From positions 101,103 to 165,102 of the forward strand of contig JAXMKZ010000011.1 of assembly GCA_034370385.1 (NCBI GenBank): DNA of 64,000 nucleotides, given 5' to 3'. The stretch is from Coriobacteriia bacterium (GTDB taxonomy: Bacteria > Actinomycetota > Coriobacteriia > Anaerosomatales > PHET01). A model generated the notes under the pieces. It saw only the letters and a list, made by a program, of their open reading frames with translations. It did no database searches and was not told the origin of the DNA. Positions 8,267 through 14,626 of the stretch are shown piece after piece. Numbering within the stretch: the first letter of the stretch is position 1; every line of letters starts with the position of its first letter. The translations under genes and the position numbers were made by a program.

Positions 8267-9282
8267 AAACCGAGGTCGAGCTGCTCGCCTGCATCGGGCT
8301 CGTGCGGCATGGTTGCATCTTCGGAACCTGTCGGCCGCTCCTCGCCCGTCACGACGCCGCCTACCCGAGGCGCGACCACATCGCCGAGGATCTCGGCCAT
8401 CTGCCGCGCGTTGGTCGGAGCGTAGTCGTACTTGCAGTTGTTGAACATCACCCACGTGCGCTCGGTCTCCCCCGCCATCTCGGTGATCGGCGCCGCCCAC
8501 TCGGCGAGCTCCGACGGCTCGTAGCGGTAGTCGAAGCGATCGGCGGCGGTCGCGGTGCGCGCATCCCAGGTGCCGCGGTTGCGGCCGTGGAAGCGCACGT
8601 AGCCGAACCGGCCGGTGACGCCGGTGATGGCCGGCATCGAGGTGCCACCCGCAACCTGCGGCGCATCCACCGCAACGAAGGTCAGGTTCCGTTCGGTCAG
8701 AAAGCGTAGGGCACGATCGAGCGAGCGGGGCTCCGCCCAGCTCGCGTGACGAAACTCGATGAACATCGGCAGCGGGCCGAGCAGGCCTCCCACATGATCG
8801 ATGGCGGTGAACGTCCGCTCGCGGTGCTCCCGATCCTCCGCCGTGAACCACGGGGGGAACTGGACTAAGACGCCGCCCATCTTGCCCGCCTCCACGAGCG
8901 GTTCGACGGCGTCGCGGAACAGCTCAGCGGCGTGCTCCACCATCCGCGGCTCGGGATCTCGGACGCGTCCGCGGGCCGTCACTGAGAACTGGTGGCCCGC
9001 GTCGCGCAGATCGGGATGGAGCGCGGCAGCGTCCACCTCGTGACCTGTGAGCATCCCGTACGCCTTCACGTGAAAGGTGAAGCCGGGGGGCGTCCGATGC
9101 GCCCACGCCTCGGCGTACTCGCGCTTCGGGATAGCGTAGAAGGCGGAGTCGACCTCAACGGTGTCGAAACGAGCCGCGTAGTAGCGCAGACGAGCCTCCG
9201 CAGACGAAACCCCTCGCGGGTACCACCGCTCGATCATCGTCTTGTCTGTCCAGCTGCAGGTGCCCACCACCACGTCGCCCAC
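8263..9282 (-). CDS. DUF72 (YecE-like) protein
   Basis: A 339-residue TIM-barrel-like protein of the DUF72 family, known as YecE. It begins with the family hallmark VGTCSWTDKTMIERWYP and has FDTVEVDSAFY, FTFHVKAY, ROFPPWF-like QFPPWF, FIEFRHASW and YVRFHGRN blocks. The biochemical role of DUF72 is unsettled; an Fe-S or nucleic-acid link has been suggested for relatives. The GTG start follows an ideal AAGGAGGTGA site. The final 55 residues are a charged extension beyond the usual domain. It overlaps the phosphoesterase stop by 4 nt in convergent orientation. Confidence 0.88.
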   Translation of the reverse strand: MGDVVVGTCSWTDKTMIERWYPRGVSSAEARLRYYAARFDTVEVDSAFYAIPKREYAEAWAHRTPPGFTFHVKAYGMLTGHEVDAAALHPDLRDAGHQFSVTARGRVRDPEPRMVEHAAELFRDAVEPLVEAGKMGGVLVQFPPWFTAEDREHRERTFTAIDHVGGLLGPLPMFIEFRHASWAEPRSLDRALRFLTERNLTFVAVDAPQVAGGTSMPAITGVTGRFGYVRFHGRNRGTWDARTATAADRFDYRYEPSELAEWAAPITEMAGETERTWVMFNNCKYDYAPTNARQMAEILGDVVAPRVGGVVTGEERPTGSEDATMPHEPDAGEQLDLGF

Positions 9283-9343
9283 GCCTCGTCACCTCCTTGA
9301 GACGTAGATACCCCGCCGGTCGTCACCGCCCGCCCGTGTGCCG

Positions 9344-9817
9344 TCAGTAGCCGATGCGGTCCGGCTTCGCGCGCCATTCGCGGAAGACCTCGATCGCTTC
9401 CTCGCCAAGGATCCGCTCCGACGGGAGCGAACGATGCGCCTCATCGAGCACGATCTCGCGGTAGAGGAACGCGTCGTCGAACTCGATACCGGCGGCATCC
9501 TGGCTCGTGTTCGCGTAGTAGAGCTTCGAGACGCGCGCCCAGTAGATGGCGGCGAGGCACATCGGACAGGGTTCGCAGCTTGAGTAGATGACGGCGCCCT
9601 TGAGCGAGAAGGTGCCGAGCTGCTCGCAGGCGCGCCGGATGGCGACGATCTCGGCGTGCGCGGTGGGGTCGTTCGTGCTCGTGACCCGGTTCCACCCTCG
9701 GCCCACCACTTCGCCGTCGAGAACGACGAGCGCTGCGAACGGGCCGCCCTCGCCCGCGCTCATCTTCTCGCGGGAGAGCTCGATTGCGGCGCGCATGTGC
9801 TCTTCGTGCGTCGGCAT
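9344..9817 (-). CDS. nucleoside/guanine deaminase (CDA-fold)
   Basis: A 157-residue cytidine-deaminase-fold enzyme. The zinc site is HAE (in PTAHAEIVAI) plus PCPMC (in SCEPCPMCLAAIYWARV). The C-terminal FDDAFLYREI-type segment resembles bacterial guanine deaminases such as Bacillus GuaD, which turn guanine into xanthine for nitrogen recovery. A tRNA adenosine deaminase (TadA) is less likely because the characteristic TadA C-terminal end is missing. The ATG at 9817 is chosen; two GTG codons just upstream are alternatives. Confidence 0.85.
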   Translation of the reverse strand: MPTHEEHMRAAIELSREKMSAGEGGPFAALVVLDGEVVGRGWNRVTSTNDPTAHAEIVAIRRACEQLGTFSLKGAVIYSSCEPCPMCLAAIYWARVSKLYYANTSQDAAGIEFDDAFLYREIVLDEAHRSLPSERILGEEAIEVFREWRAKPDRIGY

Positions 9818-9920
9818 GGTCACCACCGGGGTGTGTCGCGGATACAGAGCAGTCCCTCGTCGATGATGTACCCGACGTTGAACGCGGACATCATCGTAGC
9901 GCCGAGCACGACGCGCGAAC

Positions 9921-9957
9921 AGAAACGAAGAGGCCGCCCTGTGAACTGAAGGCGGCC
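9921..9957 (-). terminator. intrinsic terminator after the Cys-rich gene
   Basis: On the minus strand, GGCCGCC (9951-9957) pairs with GGCGGCC (9932-9938) around a 12-nt loop. A T-rich run (TCTTCGTTTCT) follows. It sits about 40 nt after the stop codon at 9999. Confidence 0.75.
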
Positions 9958-9998
9958 CCGTCGGAACATTTCACAGGATCACTCCTGCTCACGATCTG

Positions 9999-10313
9999 CT
10001 ACTGGGGCGGAGTACCGCACTCGCCCGAGTCGCAGCCCGTGCTCGGACAGCCACCTGCTGGGGCACCCGAGGGCGCAGCTACCATCGGCGCGTTGGCCGA
10101 AGTCGCGCACGCACCGCTTCCGCACTCGGTAGCAGCAGCGTCGGCCTCAACCTGACACGAGCCACAGTCGTCCGCCATGAACGCCGGAGCGGGAGCCATG
10201 GCCCCGGGAAGTTTCTCGCCGCCCGTACCGGCACCGGCGATTCCGAAACTGCCAAGCACTACACCCGCAACGAGTGATGCGACGATGATTGCTGCAATCT
10301 TCTTGAGGCTCAC
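9999..10313 (-). CDS. small cysteine-rich exported or membrane-anchored protein
   Basis: A 104-residue protein with an N-terminal KK pair and hydrophobic segment (about 5-27, IAAIIVASLVAGVVLG), then an Ala/Pro-rich region with cysteines grouped as CGSC, CGSGAC, GCPSTGC and GECG. The mature part is short and has no recognised fold. Clustered cysteines suggest metal or Fe-S binding or a redox role outside the membrane. The GTG start has AGGAAGG about 8 nt upstream, and a 6-bp hairpin (10341-10357) lies in the leader. It has its own terminator, so it is a single-gene unit. Function unknown. Confidence 0.7.
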   Translation of the reverse strand: MSLKKIAAIIVASLVAGVVLGSFGIAGAGTGGEKLPGAMAPAPAFMADDCGSCQVEADAAATECGSGACATSANAPMVAAPSGAPAGGCPSTGCDSGECGTPPQ

Positions 10314-10505
10314 GTCACGATCCTTCCTGCACGTTGAGAACACGGGACTCACTCCCGTTTCGTGAACAGGATAACTAATTCTGAACGATCTGTCACTCCC
10401 TGGAGCGCAGATGCCCGATGCCCAGCCCCCAACCGCATCGACGGTGAGTGGCTCGGGTACTATCGACATGGAATGCCGTTCAACCTACGTGAGACGGAGG
10501 ACCAC

Positions 10506-10697
10506 ATGAAGCCCATGGTCGATCAAGACCTATGCATCGGATGCGGGAACTGCGAAGACGTATGTCCTGAGTTCTTCCGGCTGGGAGACGACGGGTTCTC
10601 GCATGTGACCGTGGAAGATGCTGACGAGAAGGAGTATGGGTGTGCTCGCGAGGCGGCGGACGGCTGTCCGGTGGGTGCTATCTCGTTCGCCGAATGA
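10506..10697 (+). CDS. [4Fe-4S] ferredoxin (Thermotoga type)
   Basis: A 63-residue single-cluster ferredoxin. The pattern [15 protein letters not shown] plus a distal [16 protein letters not shown] matches the Thermotoga maritima ferredoxin layout, in which three near cysteines and the distal CP cysteine hold one [4Fe-4S] cluster and the other two can form a disulfide. It would carry low-potential electrons in the cytoplasm. The ATG at 10506 has GGAGG 5 nt upstream. A TACTAT -10-like box lies at 10458-10463. The next gene overlaps its stop by 4 nt. Confidence 0.92.
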   Translation: MKPMVDQDLCIGCGNCEDVCPEFFRLGDDGFSHVTVEDADEKEYGCAREAADGCPVGAISFAE

Positions 10698-11068
10698 CGA
10701 AGCACGAACTCCCTGAAGGCTACGAACTGCCCGCCGATGATGACGGGCTGCTTGCCGAGTGCCGCGTCGATGTCTTCCGTGCCACGGGGCCCGGCGGGCA
10801 AGGCGTCAACACGACCGATTCGGCCGTCAGACTGACGCATCTACCCAGCGGGATCGTCGTCACGTGCCGGCGAGAGCGCAGCCAGTTGCGCAACAAGAAC
10901 GACTGCGCGGCACGGCTCCGTGCGCGGCTGGAGGAGATGCTGGCGCCACCGCCCCCGCCGCGCCGGCCATCGAAGCCGACGCGCGCGGCGAAGGAGCGGC
11001 GACTGGCCAGCAAGGCGGCCCGCTCGACGACCAAGGCCCGGCGACGAGCGCCAGGAGCGGAGGACTGA
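10694..11068 (+). CDS. class I release factor-like GGQ protein (peptidyl-tRNA hydrolase, ArfB/RF-H type)
   Basis: A 124-residue protein consisting of the catalytic GGQ domain of release factors ([20 protein letters not shown], about 28-47) and a basic, Arg/Lys-rich tail. It lacks stop-codon recognition domains. Relatives (ArfB/YaeJ, RF-H) enter stalled or damaged ribosomes and hydrolyse the peptidyl-tRNA; the basic tail would occupy the empty mRNA channel. The residue after GGQ is G rather than the usual H. The start overlaps the ferredoxin stop (ATGA), so the two are translationally coupled, an unusual pairing. Confidence 0.85.
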   Translation: MTKHELPEGYELPADDDGLLAECRVDVFRATGPGGQGVNTTDSAVRLTHLPSGIVVTCRRERSQLRNKNDCAARLRARLEEMLAPPPPPRRPSKPTRAAKERRLASKAARSTTKARRRAPGAED

Positions 11069-11073
11069 AGCGG

Positions 11074-11166
11074 ATGCTATGGGTCAAAGCGATCGCGATA
11101 TCGGTGATCCTGTCGGTACTGCTCACCGGCATAGTGCGCGGCTGGCAGAACCGCGACGACGACTAG
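11074..11166 (+). CDS. 30-residue single-pass membrane peptide
   Basis: A short frame starts 5 nt after the release-factor-like gene, with GGAGG about 10 nt before its ATG. The peptide is one hydrophobic helix (VKAIAISVILSVLLTGIV) with a charged NRDDD tail. Size, Shine-Dalgarno site and placement suggest a real small membrane protein, but there is no family to confirm it. It stops 3 nt before the converging TetR gene. Confidence 0.4.
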   Translation: MLWVKAIAISVILSVLLTGIVRGWQNRDDD

Positions 11167-11169
11167 CCT

Positions 11170-11748
11170 CTAGCGTCCGCACCGCATTCCCTCGACGACG
11201 AATCTGGTCAGCTCGTCGGCGGCCTCGGCCCGTGAGACCCCGAGGCGCTCGAGCGTCTCCGGATCCTGCATTCCGCGGCCCGCCATCCACAGTGAGTGCG
11301 CGATGAACGGGGTGTTCGCCTTGTGGAAATCGCCTGAGGCGACTCCCTCGTCCAATAGAAGCTTGAGGGCCTCAGTGCCCTTCTTGTAGCCGCGCCCAAA
11401 CACCTCTTGTCCCAAGGGCTGCGTCATCGCGTCGTGCCACGCCTGCGGCGAAACCCCAGCTCGGGCCCGATCGATCACAGCGCAGAACCGCAAGACCCGC
11501 TCGGCGGCGCCCTCAACCCGGGATGCCTCGCTGGAGGCATACGCGATGCTGTGGTCGACCCAGCGGTCAAGGACAAGGACGATCAGGCTGCGCTTGTCCG
11601 GCGCGAGCTTGTAGAGCGTGCTACGGGAGCAGCGCAACTCCTCGGCCAGCGCACCGACCTTGAGGTGCGCGAACCCCTCGCGCAGAATCAGGGCTTCCAG
11701 CTCATCAAGGAGCTGCTCACGTCTGCGTACATCGGGACTCGGTGCCAA
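11170..11748 (-). CDS. TetR-family transcriptional regulator
   Basis: A 192-residue regulator with the TetR N-terminal three-helix DNA-binding domain (about 10-55: ILREGFAHLKVGALAEELRCSR is the turn region, then STLYKLAPDK). The C-terminal helical ligand domain is divergent. TetR proteins are mostly repressors released by small ligands. A TTG start is used, supported by GGAG about 7 nt upstream. No target gene stands out: the gene lies between convergent small genes and the tRNA pair. Confidence 0.85.
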   Translation of the reverse strand: MAPSPDVRRREQLLDELEALILREGFAHLKVGALAEELRCSRSTLYKLAPDKRSLIVLVLDRWVDHSIAYASSEASRVEGAAERVLRFCAVIDRARAGVSPQAWHDAMTQPLGQEVFGRGYKKGTEALKLLLDEGVASGDFHKANTPFIAHSLWMAGRGMQDPETLERLGVSRAEAADELTRFVVEGMRCGR

Positions 11749-11837
11749 GCGCGGTCTCCAATCGGCGAACGGCCGCGCAAACCAGCTGCGCTCGTCGCTC
11801 AGAGGATACCCGTGGGCGACGCACGTTACACCAGCGC

Positions 11838-11875
11838 AAAGTTAGGACCCAGCGCCCGAAGGCCCTGGGTCCTGT
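11838..11875 (-). terminator. terminator of the tRNA-Glu/tRNA-Val unit
   Basis: On the minus strand a 9-bp stem, AGGACCCAG (11867-11875) with CTGGGTCCT (11846-11854), is extended by an inner GCC-TTCG-GGC hairpin. AACTTTG follows. The stem is strong but the U-tract is short. It begins 6 nt after the tRNA-Val CCA end. Confidence 0.7.
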
Positions 11876-11880
11876 GTTTC

Positions 11881-11955
11881 TGGTGGGCGATGAGGGATTT
11901 GAACCCCCGACCTTGTGCGTGTAAAGCACCTGCGCTCCCGCTGCGCCAATCGCCC
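11881..11955 (-). tRNA. tRNA-Val (TAC)
   Basis: Full cloverleaf on the minus strand: acceptor GGGCGAT with ATCGCCC, D loop AGCGGGA, anticodon loop TTTACAC (TAC), T loop TTCAAAT and encoded ACCA end. The outermost anticodon-stem pair (G27-A43) is mismatched. It follows tRNA-Glu by 4 nt and is probably processed from the same transcript. Confidence 0.95.
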
Positions 11956-11959
11956 GGAT

Positions 11960-12035
11960 TGGTGCCCCCAGGAGAATTCGAATCTCCGTTTCTGACCTGA
12001 GGGGCCAGCGTCCTTGGCCACTAGACGATGGGGGC
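11960..12035 (-). tRNA. tRNA-Glu (CTC)
   Basis: Acceptor GCCCCCA pairs with TGGGGGC, followed by encoded ACCA. The D arm (TCGTCTAGTGGCCAAGGAC) is typical of tRNA-Glu. The anticodon stem CTGGC/GTCAG encloses the loop CCCTCAG, giving anticodon CTC. Position 33 is C instead of the near-universal T. T stem GGAGA/TCTCC is intact. Confidence 0.9.
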
Positions 12036-12111
12036 TCAGGTAGGGTACCGCACGCGGAGGTCAATGTGCCAATTCAAGCGCGAACGTCGGTTCCGCTCGC
12101 AGCTTAAGTCA

Positions 12112-13485
12112 CTACCAGGCGCGCACCGTGAAGCTCCGGCTGATCGCCGATCGCCTCGCCTTCGTGCCGGCGTACGAGACTCGATACCGATAGGTCCCAC
12201 GCGAGGCGAGGTAAGCACGAACCGCATAGGTGCCGCGGGCGTCGGTCTTCGCCGAGCGAACGAAGACCCACTTGCCGCCGACGTAGCGCTGCAACCGAAC
12301 CGTTGCACCCGGCACCGGGCGCCCCGAGCTCGACAGCACCCCTTTGGCCACAACCGACGACCGTGCCTTCGCACTGTAGTCGGAACTACGAGCGGTCAGC
12401 GCCGAGGGCCTGCGCTGGAACTCGATCTGAGCCCGCTTGAACGCCGAGTACGCCGGCTTGGGCGAGTAGTCCCGACGCAGAAGGCCATAGTTGTCCGTGC
12501 GGACAGTACGATCGAAGCTGCCATCCCGTACCGTGTACACGAACAGCGTCTCGACGAACGGGAAGTCCTGGTAGATCCGTTTGTACGCGTCGTAGGTGTA
12601 CTGCGCCTGCCGCTCCGGGGTGACGTTCCCGTCAGTTACCGAGGTCTGCCAACCCGTCTCGGTGATCCAGATCTTCTTGTCACCGTCGCCGTGGCGCTCC
12701 AGCGTCGTCTTCATGACGCGAAGCCAGTCGAAGCTCGAGCCGGGCCGGTAAAGGTCCGGCTTCGCATACGGGCTGCGACCGTTCGTGTAGGCGTGCACGC
12801 CGAGGATATCGAAGTAGCCCTTCGCACCCGCGTTATACATCTCGATGAGGTAGGGGTCATCACTCCCCGCCAGCCCGGCTGAGACGACCTTCGCGCTGGG
12901 GTTACCGGCCTTGACGCCGCGGTAGCCGTGCTGCAGGAATCGCACGTAGCGGGCCGCTGATTGCGAGCGCGGCACGTCCCAGAACCCGCGTTCGTTCACC
13001 TCGTTGCCCAGTTCCCAGTGATCGATACGACCGGCGTAGCGCGCGGAGATGAAGCGCATGAACTCCTCGAACTTGGTGTCATCGTTTGGTGGTACCCAGG
13101 GGCCGCGCCCCCCGTTGGCCCAGTTCGGCGTTTCGATCACGAGCACGAGCACGCGCAACCCGTGCGCTTGGGCCCTCTTGCAGATGTAGTCGAGCTGCCT
13201 TTGCGGGTGCGGATCGTAGACGCCGTCCTTAGGCTCGAAGAACCGCCAAGGGATATCAACTCGAATCCACGATGCCCCGCCGGCGGAAACCAGCGCGATC
13301 TGACGATCCACTTCAGCTTCCGGATAGTCGCCAAGAACGTGGGCGGCCATGCCGAACGGCGAGACGGCGCGTGGATTGGCGGCAGCGGCGGCAGGCGCCG
13401 GGGCAATCACCAAAGAGGCGACGAGCAGCACCGCCGCAAGCGACGCCTGTAGTGCCTTTCGAGTTGTCGCGCGCGCATGGCTCAT
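12112..13485 (-). CDS. secreted glycoside hydrolase (GH39/PslG-like) with Ig-like C-terminal domain
   Basis: A 457-residue exported protein: signal peptide (about 1-36, ending in AAAAA), a TIM-barrel hydrolase domain (about 40-355) and a C-terminal beta-sandwich of about 90 residues (GVLSSSGRPVPGATVRL) that may bind sugar or the wall. The acid/base glutamate is E162 in ELGNEVNE and the nucleophile E276 in WITETGW, the two positions expected for clan GH-A. PslG, the best-known relative, trims exopolysaccharide during Psl synthesis in Pseudomonas. A paralogue with the same catalytic layout is encoded at 23633. The ATG at 13485 starts the signal peptide; its Shine-Dalgarno site is weak. Frame upstream of it is not coding. 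Confidence 0.85.
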   Translation of the reverse strand: MSHARATTRKALQASLAAVLLVASLVIAPAPAAAAANPRAVSPFGMAAHVLGDYPEAEVDRQIALVSAGGASWIRVDIPWRFFEPKDGVYDPHPQRQLDYICKRAQAHGLRVLVLVIETPNWANGGRGPWVPPNDDTKFEEFMRFISARYAGRIDHWELGNEVNERGFWDVPRSQSAARYVRFLQHGYRGVKAGNPSAKVVSAGLAGSDDPYLIEMYNAGAKGYFDILGVHAYTNGRSPYAKPDLYRPGSSFDWLRVMKTTLERHGDGDKKIWITETGWQTSVTDGNVTPERQAQYTYDAYKRIYQDFPFVETLFVYTVRDGSFDRTVRTDNYGLLRRDYSPKPAYSAFKRAQIEFQRRPSALTARSSDYSAKARSSVVAKGVLSSSGRPVPGATVRLQRYVGGKWVFVRSAKTDARGTYAVRAYLASRGTYRYRVSYAGTKARRSAISRSFTVRAW

Positions 13486-13585
13486 ACCCGCAGGGTACAC
13501 CCTTGGGTCAAGCAGCGGGGCAAGACCGAGCACGGCGTTGACGGACCGCAACTTCGAGTTGGGGGTGGGGTGGTGTCCTATTCGC

Positions 13586-13612
13586 TTGGACGACCGTCCT
13601 ATCTGGTAGTAC
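13586..13612 (+). promoter_or_regulatory. promoter giving a near-leaderless MNT mRNA
   Basis: TTGGAC (13586-13591) and TAGTAC (13607-13612) have a short 15-nt spacer. The -10 box ends only 9 nt before the ATG at 13622, so transcription would begin at or a few bases before the start codon. No Shine-Dalgarno site is seen. Confidence 0.4.
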
Positions 13613-13621
13613 GCTTCTCGT

Positions 13622-14236
13622 ATGATTCTCGAACGTCTCTTCGGCTCGCGTACGCGGGCGGGCATGATCGGTCTCCTGCTCTCTGAGCCGGAGTGCGCCT
13701 TCGGCATCCGCGAGATTGCACGACTGCTGTCTGTCAGCCCGAACTCCGCTCGCGTCGAGGCCGATAACCTCGTCGAACTGGGCATCGTGACTGACCGACG
13801 GGTGGGAACCAGCCGGTTGTGCCAGGCGAATCCGATGCACCCCCTCTACCCGGAGCTCCGCACGATGGCGCTCAAGACGCGCGGCATCGCTGCGACCCTG
13901 CGAGACGCTCTGAGCGAGGTCCGAGGCATCAGCGCGGCGTTCATCTTCGGCTCAGTTGCGGCGAACCGTGATGACGAGATGAGCGATGTGGACCTCATGG
14001 TGATTGGCGCGACGAGACCGCGCGATGTCTACGCAGCACTACGAGTGGCGCAAGACACGAGCAAGAGAACGGTAAGTGCCTCCGTGTTCACTGAGCGGGA
14101 AGTAGCCGACCGGCTCGCTGCGGGTGATGCGTTCATCGCGAGCGTCCTCGCCGGGGCGCGGATTCCCGTGATTGGTGACCTCGGTGGACTTGGAGCACTT
14201 AGAGCGCGAAGGCCTGATTCGGCAGGAGACTCCTGA
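13622..14236 (+). CDS. winged-helix/MNT nucleotidyltransferase protein (antitoxin type)
   Basis: A 204-residue protein with an N-terminal winged helix (about 1-75, IREIARLLSVSPNSARVEAD) and a minimal nucleotidyltransferase domain (about 95-185). The motif GSVAANRDDEMSDVDLMVI contains the GS plus DxD metal site. MNT antitoxins paired with HEPN ribonucleases neutralise the toxin by adding AMP groups to it. Here the winged helix would bind DNA and autoregulate. The downstream HEPN partner overlaps the 3' end but is broken (next entry), which leaves this as an orphan antitoxin. Confidence 0.8.
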   Translation: MILERLFGSRTRAGMIGLLLSEPECAFGIREIARLLSVSPNSARVEADNLVELGIVTDRRVGTSRLCQANPMHPLYPELRTMALKTRGIAATLRDALSEVRGISAAFIFGSVAANRDDEMSDVDLMVIGATRPRDVYAALRVAQDTSKRTVSASVFTEREVADRLAAGDAFIASVLAGARIPVIGDLGGLGALRARRPDSAGDS

Positions 14237-14375
14237 CCGCAGCCGCGCGCCATGCTTACCGCAAGATCGTGTCATCAGTGATGACACAATTGCACGGCTG
14301 CTCTCGCGCTTGGTCACCAGCCCGGAATGTCGTCGGGGAAGAACAGGTCCTCACCGAAGATGTACTCGTCGCTGA
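14172..14375 (+). pseudogene. remnant of a HEPN toxin partner
   Basis: The frame begins at a GTG inside the 3' end of the MNT gene and reads VDLEHLEREGLIRQETPDRSR, the typical N-terminal start of HEPN proteins that follow MNT genes. After about 26 residues the HEPN pattern is lost: the rest is low-quality sequence through a 19-bp palindrome, and no RxxxxxH motif appears. I read this as a toxin gene cut off near its 5' end. The match is to family pattern only. Confidence 0.5.
14269..14287. repeat. 19-bp palindrome GTGTCATCA-G-TGATGACAC
   Basis: Two perfect 9-bp arms flank a single central base. It sits at the point where the HEPN-like sequence ends. It could be an operator for a dimeric regulator or the scar of a rearrangement. 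The adjacent ACAATTGC recurs in the inverted repeat at 14551-14583. Confidence 0.55.
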
Positions 14376-14541
14376 AGACGAACACCCATGGGTGCGTGAA
14401 GTGCGCGTGGGCCGCTATCCTCGTGTCGTGTCCCGTTCGGAAGGAATACCCCTAGGCGCGAGCGACCGCGTTTCGAGCCAGCTGCGCATCACCGAGGACT
14501 GCATGGTCCCCAGCGTCTACTGAGGGTCCCGCGGACTGCAA
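14314..14541 (-). pseudogene. unrecognised protein fragment with an in-frame amber stop
   Basis: The frame from about 14541 to the TGA at 14314-14316 reads protein-like on both sides of one TAG (14452-14454): HAVLGDAQLARNAVARA, then GYSFRTGHDTRIAAHAHFTH and a segment ending FFPDDIPGW. The second part is rich in H, F and W and looks like a real C-terminus. There is no ribosome-binding site, and upstream sequence is closed by a stop. I do not recognise the family. It is probably a decayed gene next to the broken toxin locus. Confidence 0.4.
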
Positions 14542-14550
14542 CGCTCACCG

Positions 14551-14583
14551 GGCAATTGTGCAGACACTGTCGGCACAATTGCC
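14551..14583. repeat. perfect 11-bp inverted repeat GGCAATTGTGC / GCACAATTGCC
   Basis: Arms at 14551-14561 and 14573-14583 are separated by 11 nt. It lies 44 nt beyond the clpB stop, so it could serve as a clpB terminator, but no U-tract follows. It could also be a regulatory site, since its ACAATTGC core also flanks the palindrome at 14269. Confidence 0.55.
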
Positions 14584-14626
14584 TTGGAGTCACTTGCACA
14601 CTCTACGAGCTCGACGAATGAAGCAC

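Noticed and set aside
13486..13621. c-di-GMP riboswitch before the other PslG-like gene
   Set aside because: The leader lacks GGCAAACC, the GCAAAGCC block and the closing GGGTTGCC.
13486..13785. Hundred-codon upstream extension of the hydrolase at 12112
   Set aside because: It lies before the signal peptide and antisense to the MNT gene; sequence is not protein-like.
14452..14454. In-frame TAG as a pyrrolysine codon
   Set aside because: There is no start or ribosome-binding site, no pyl genes in view, and the flanking locus is decayed; a pseudogene is simpler.
14551..14583. Inverted repeat as the end of an insertion sequence
   Set aside because: No transposase, no matching distant end and no target-site duplication were seen.
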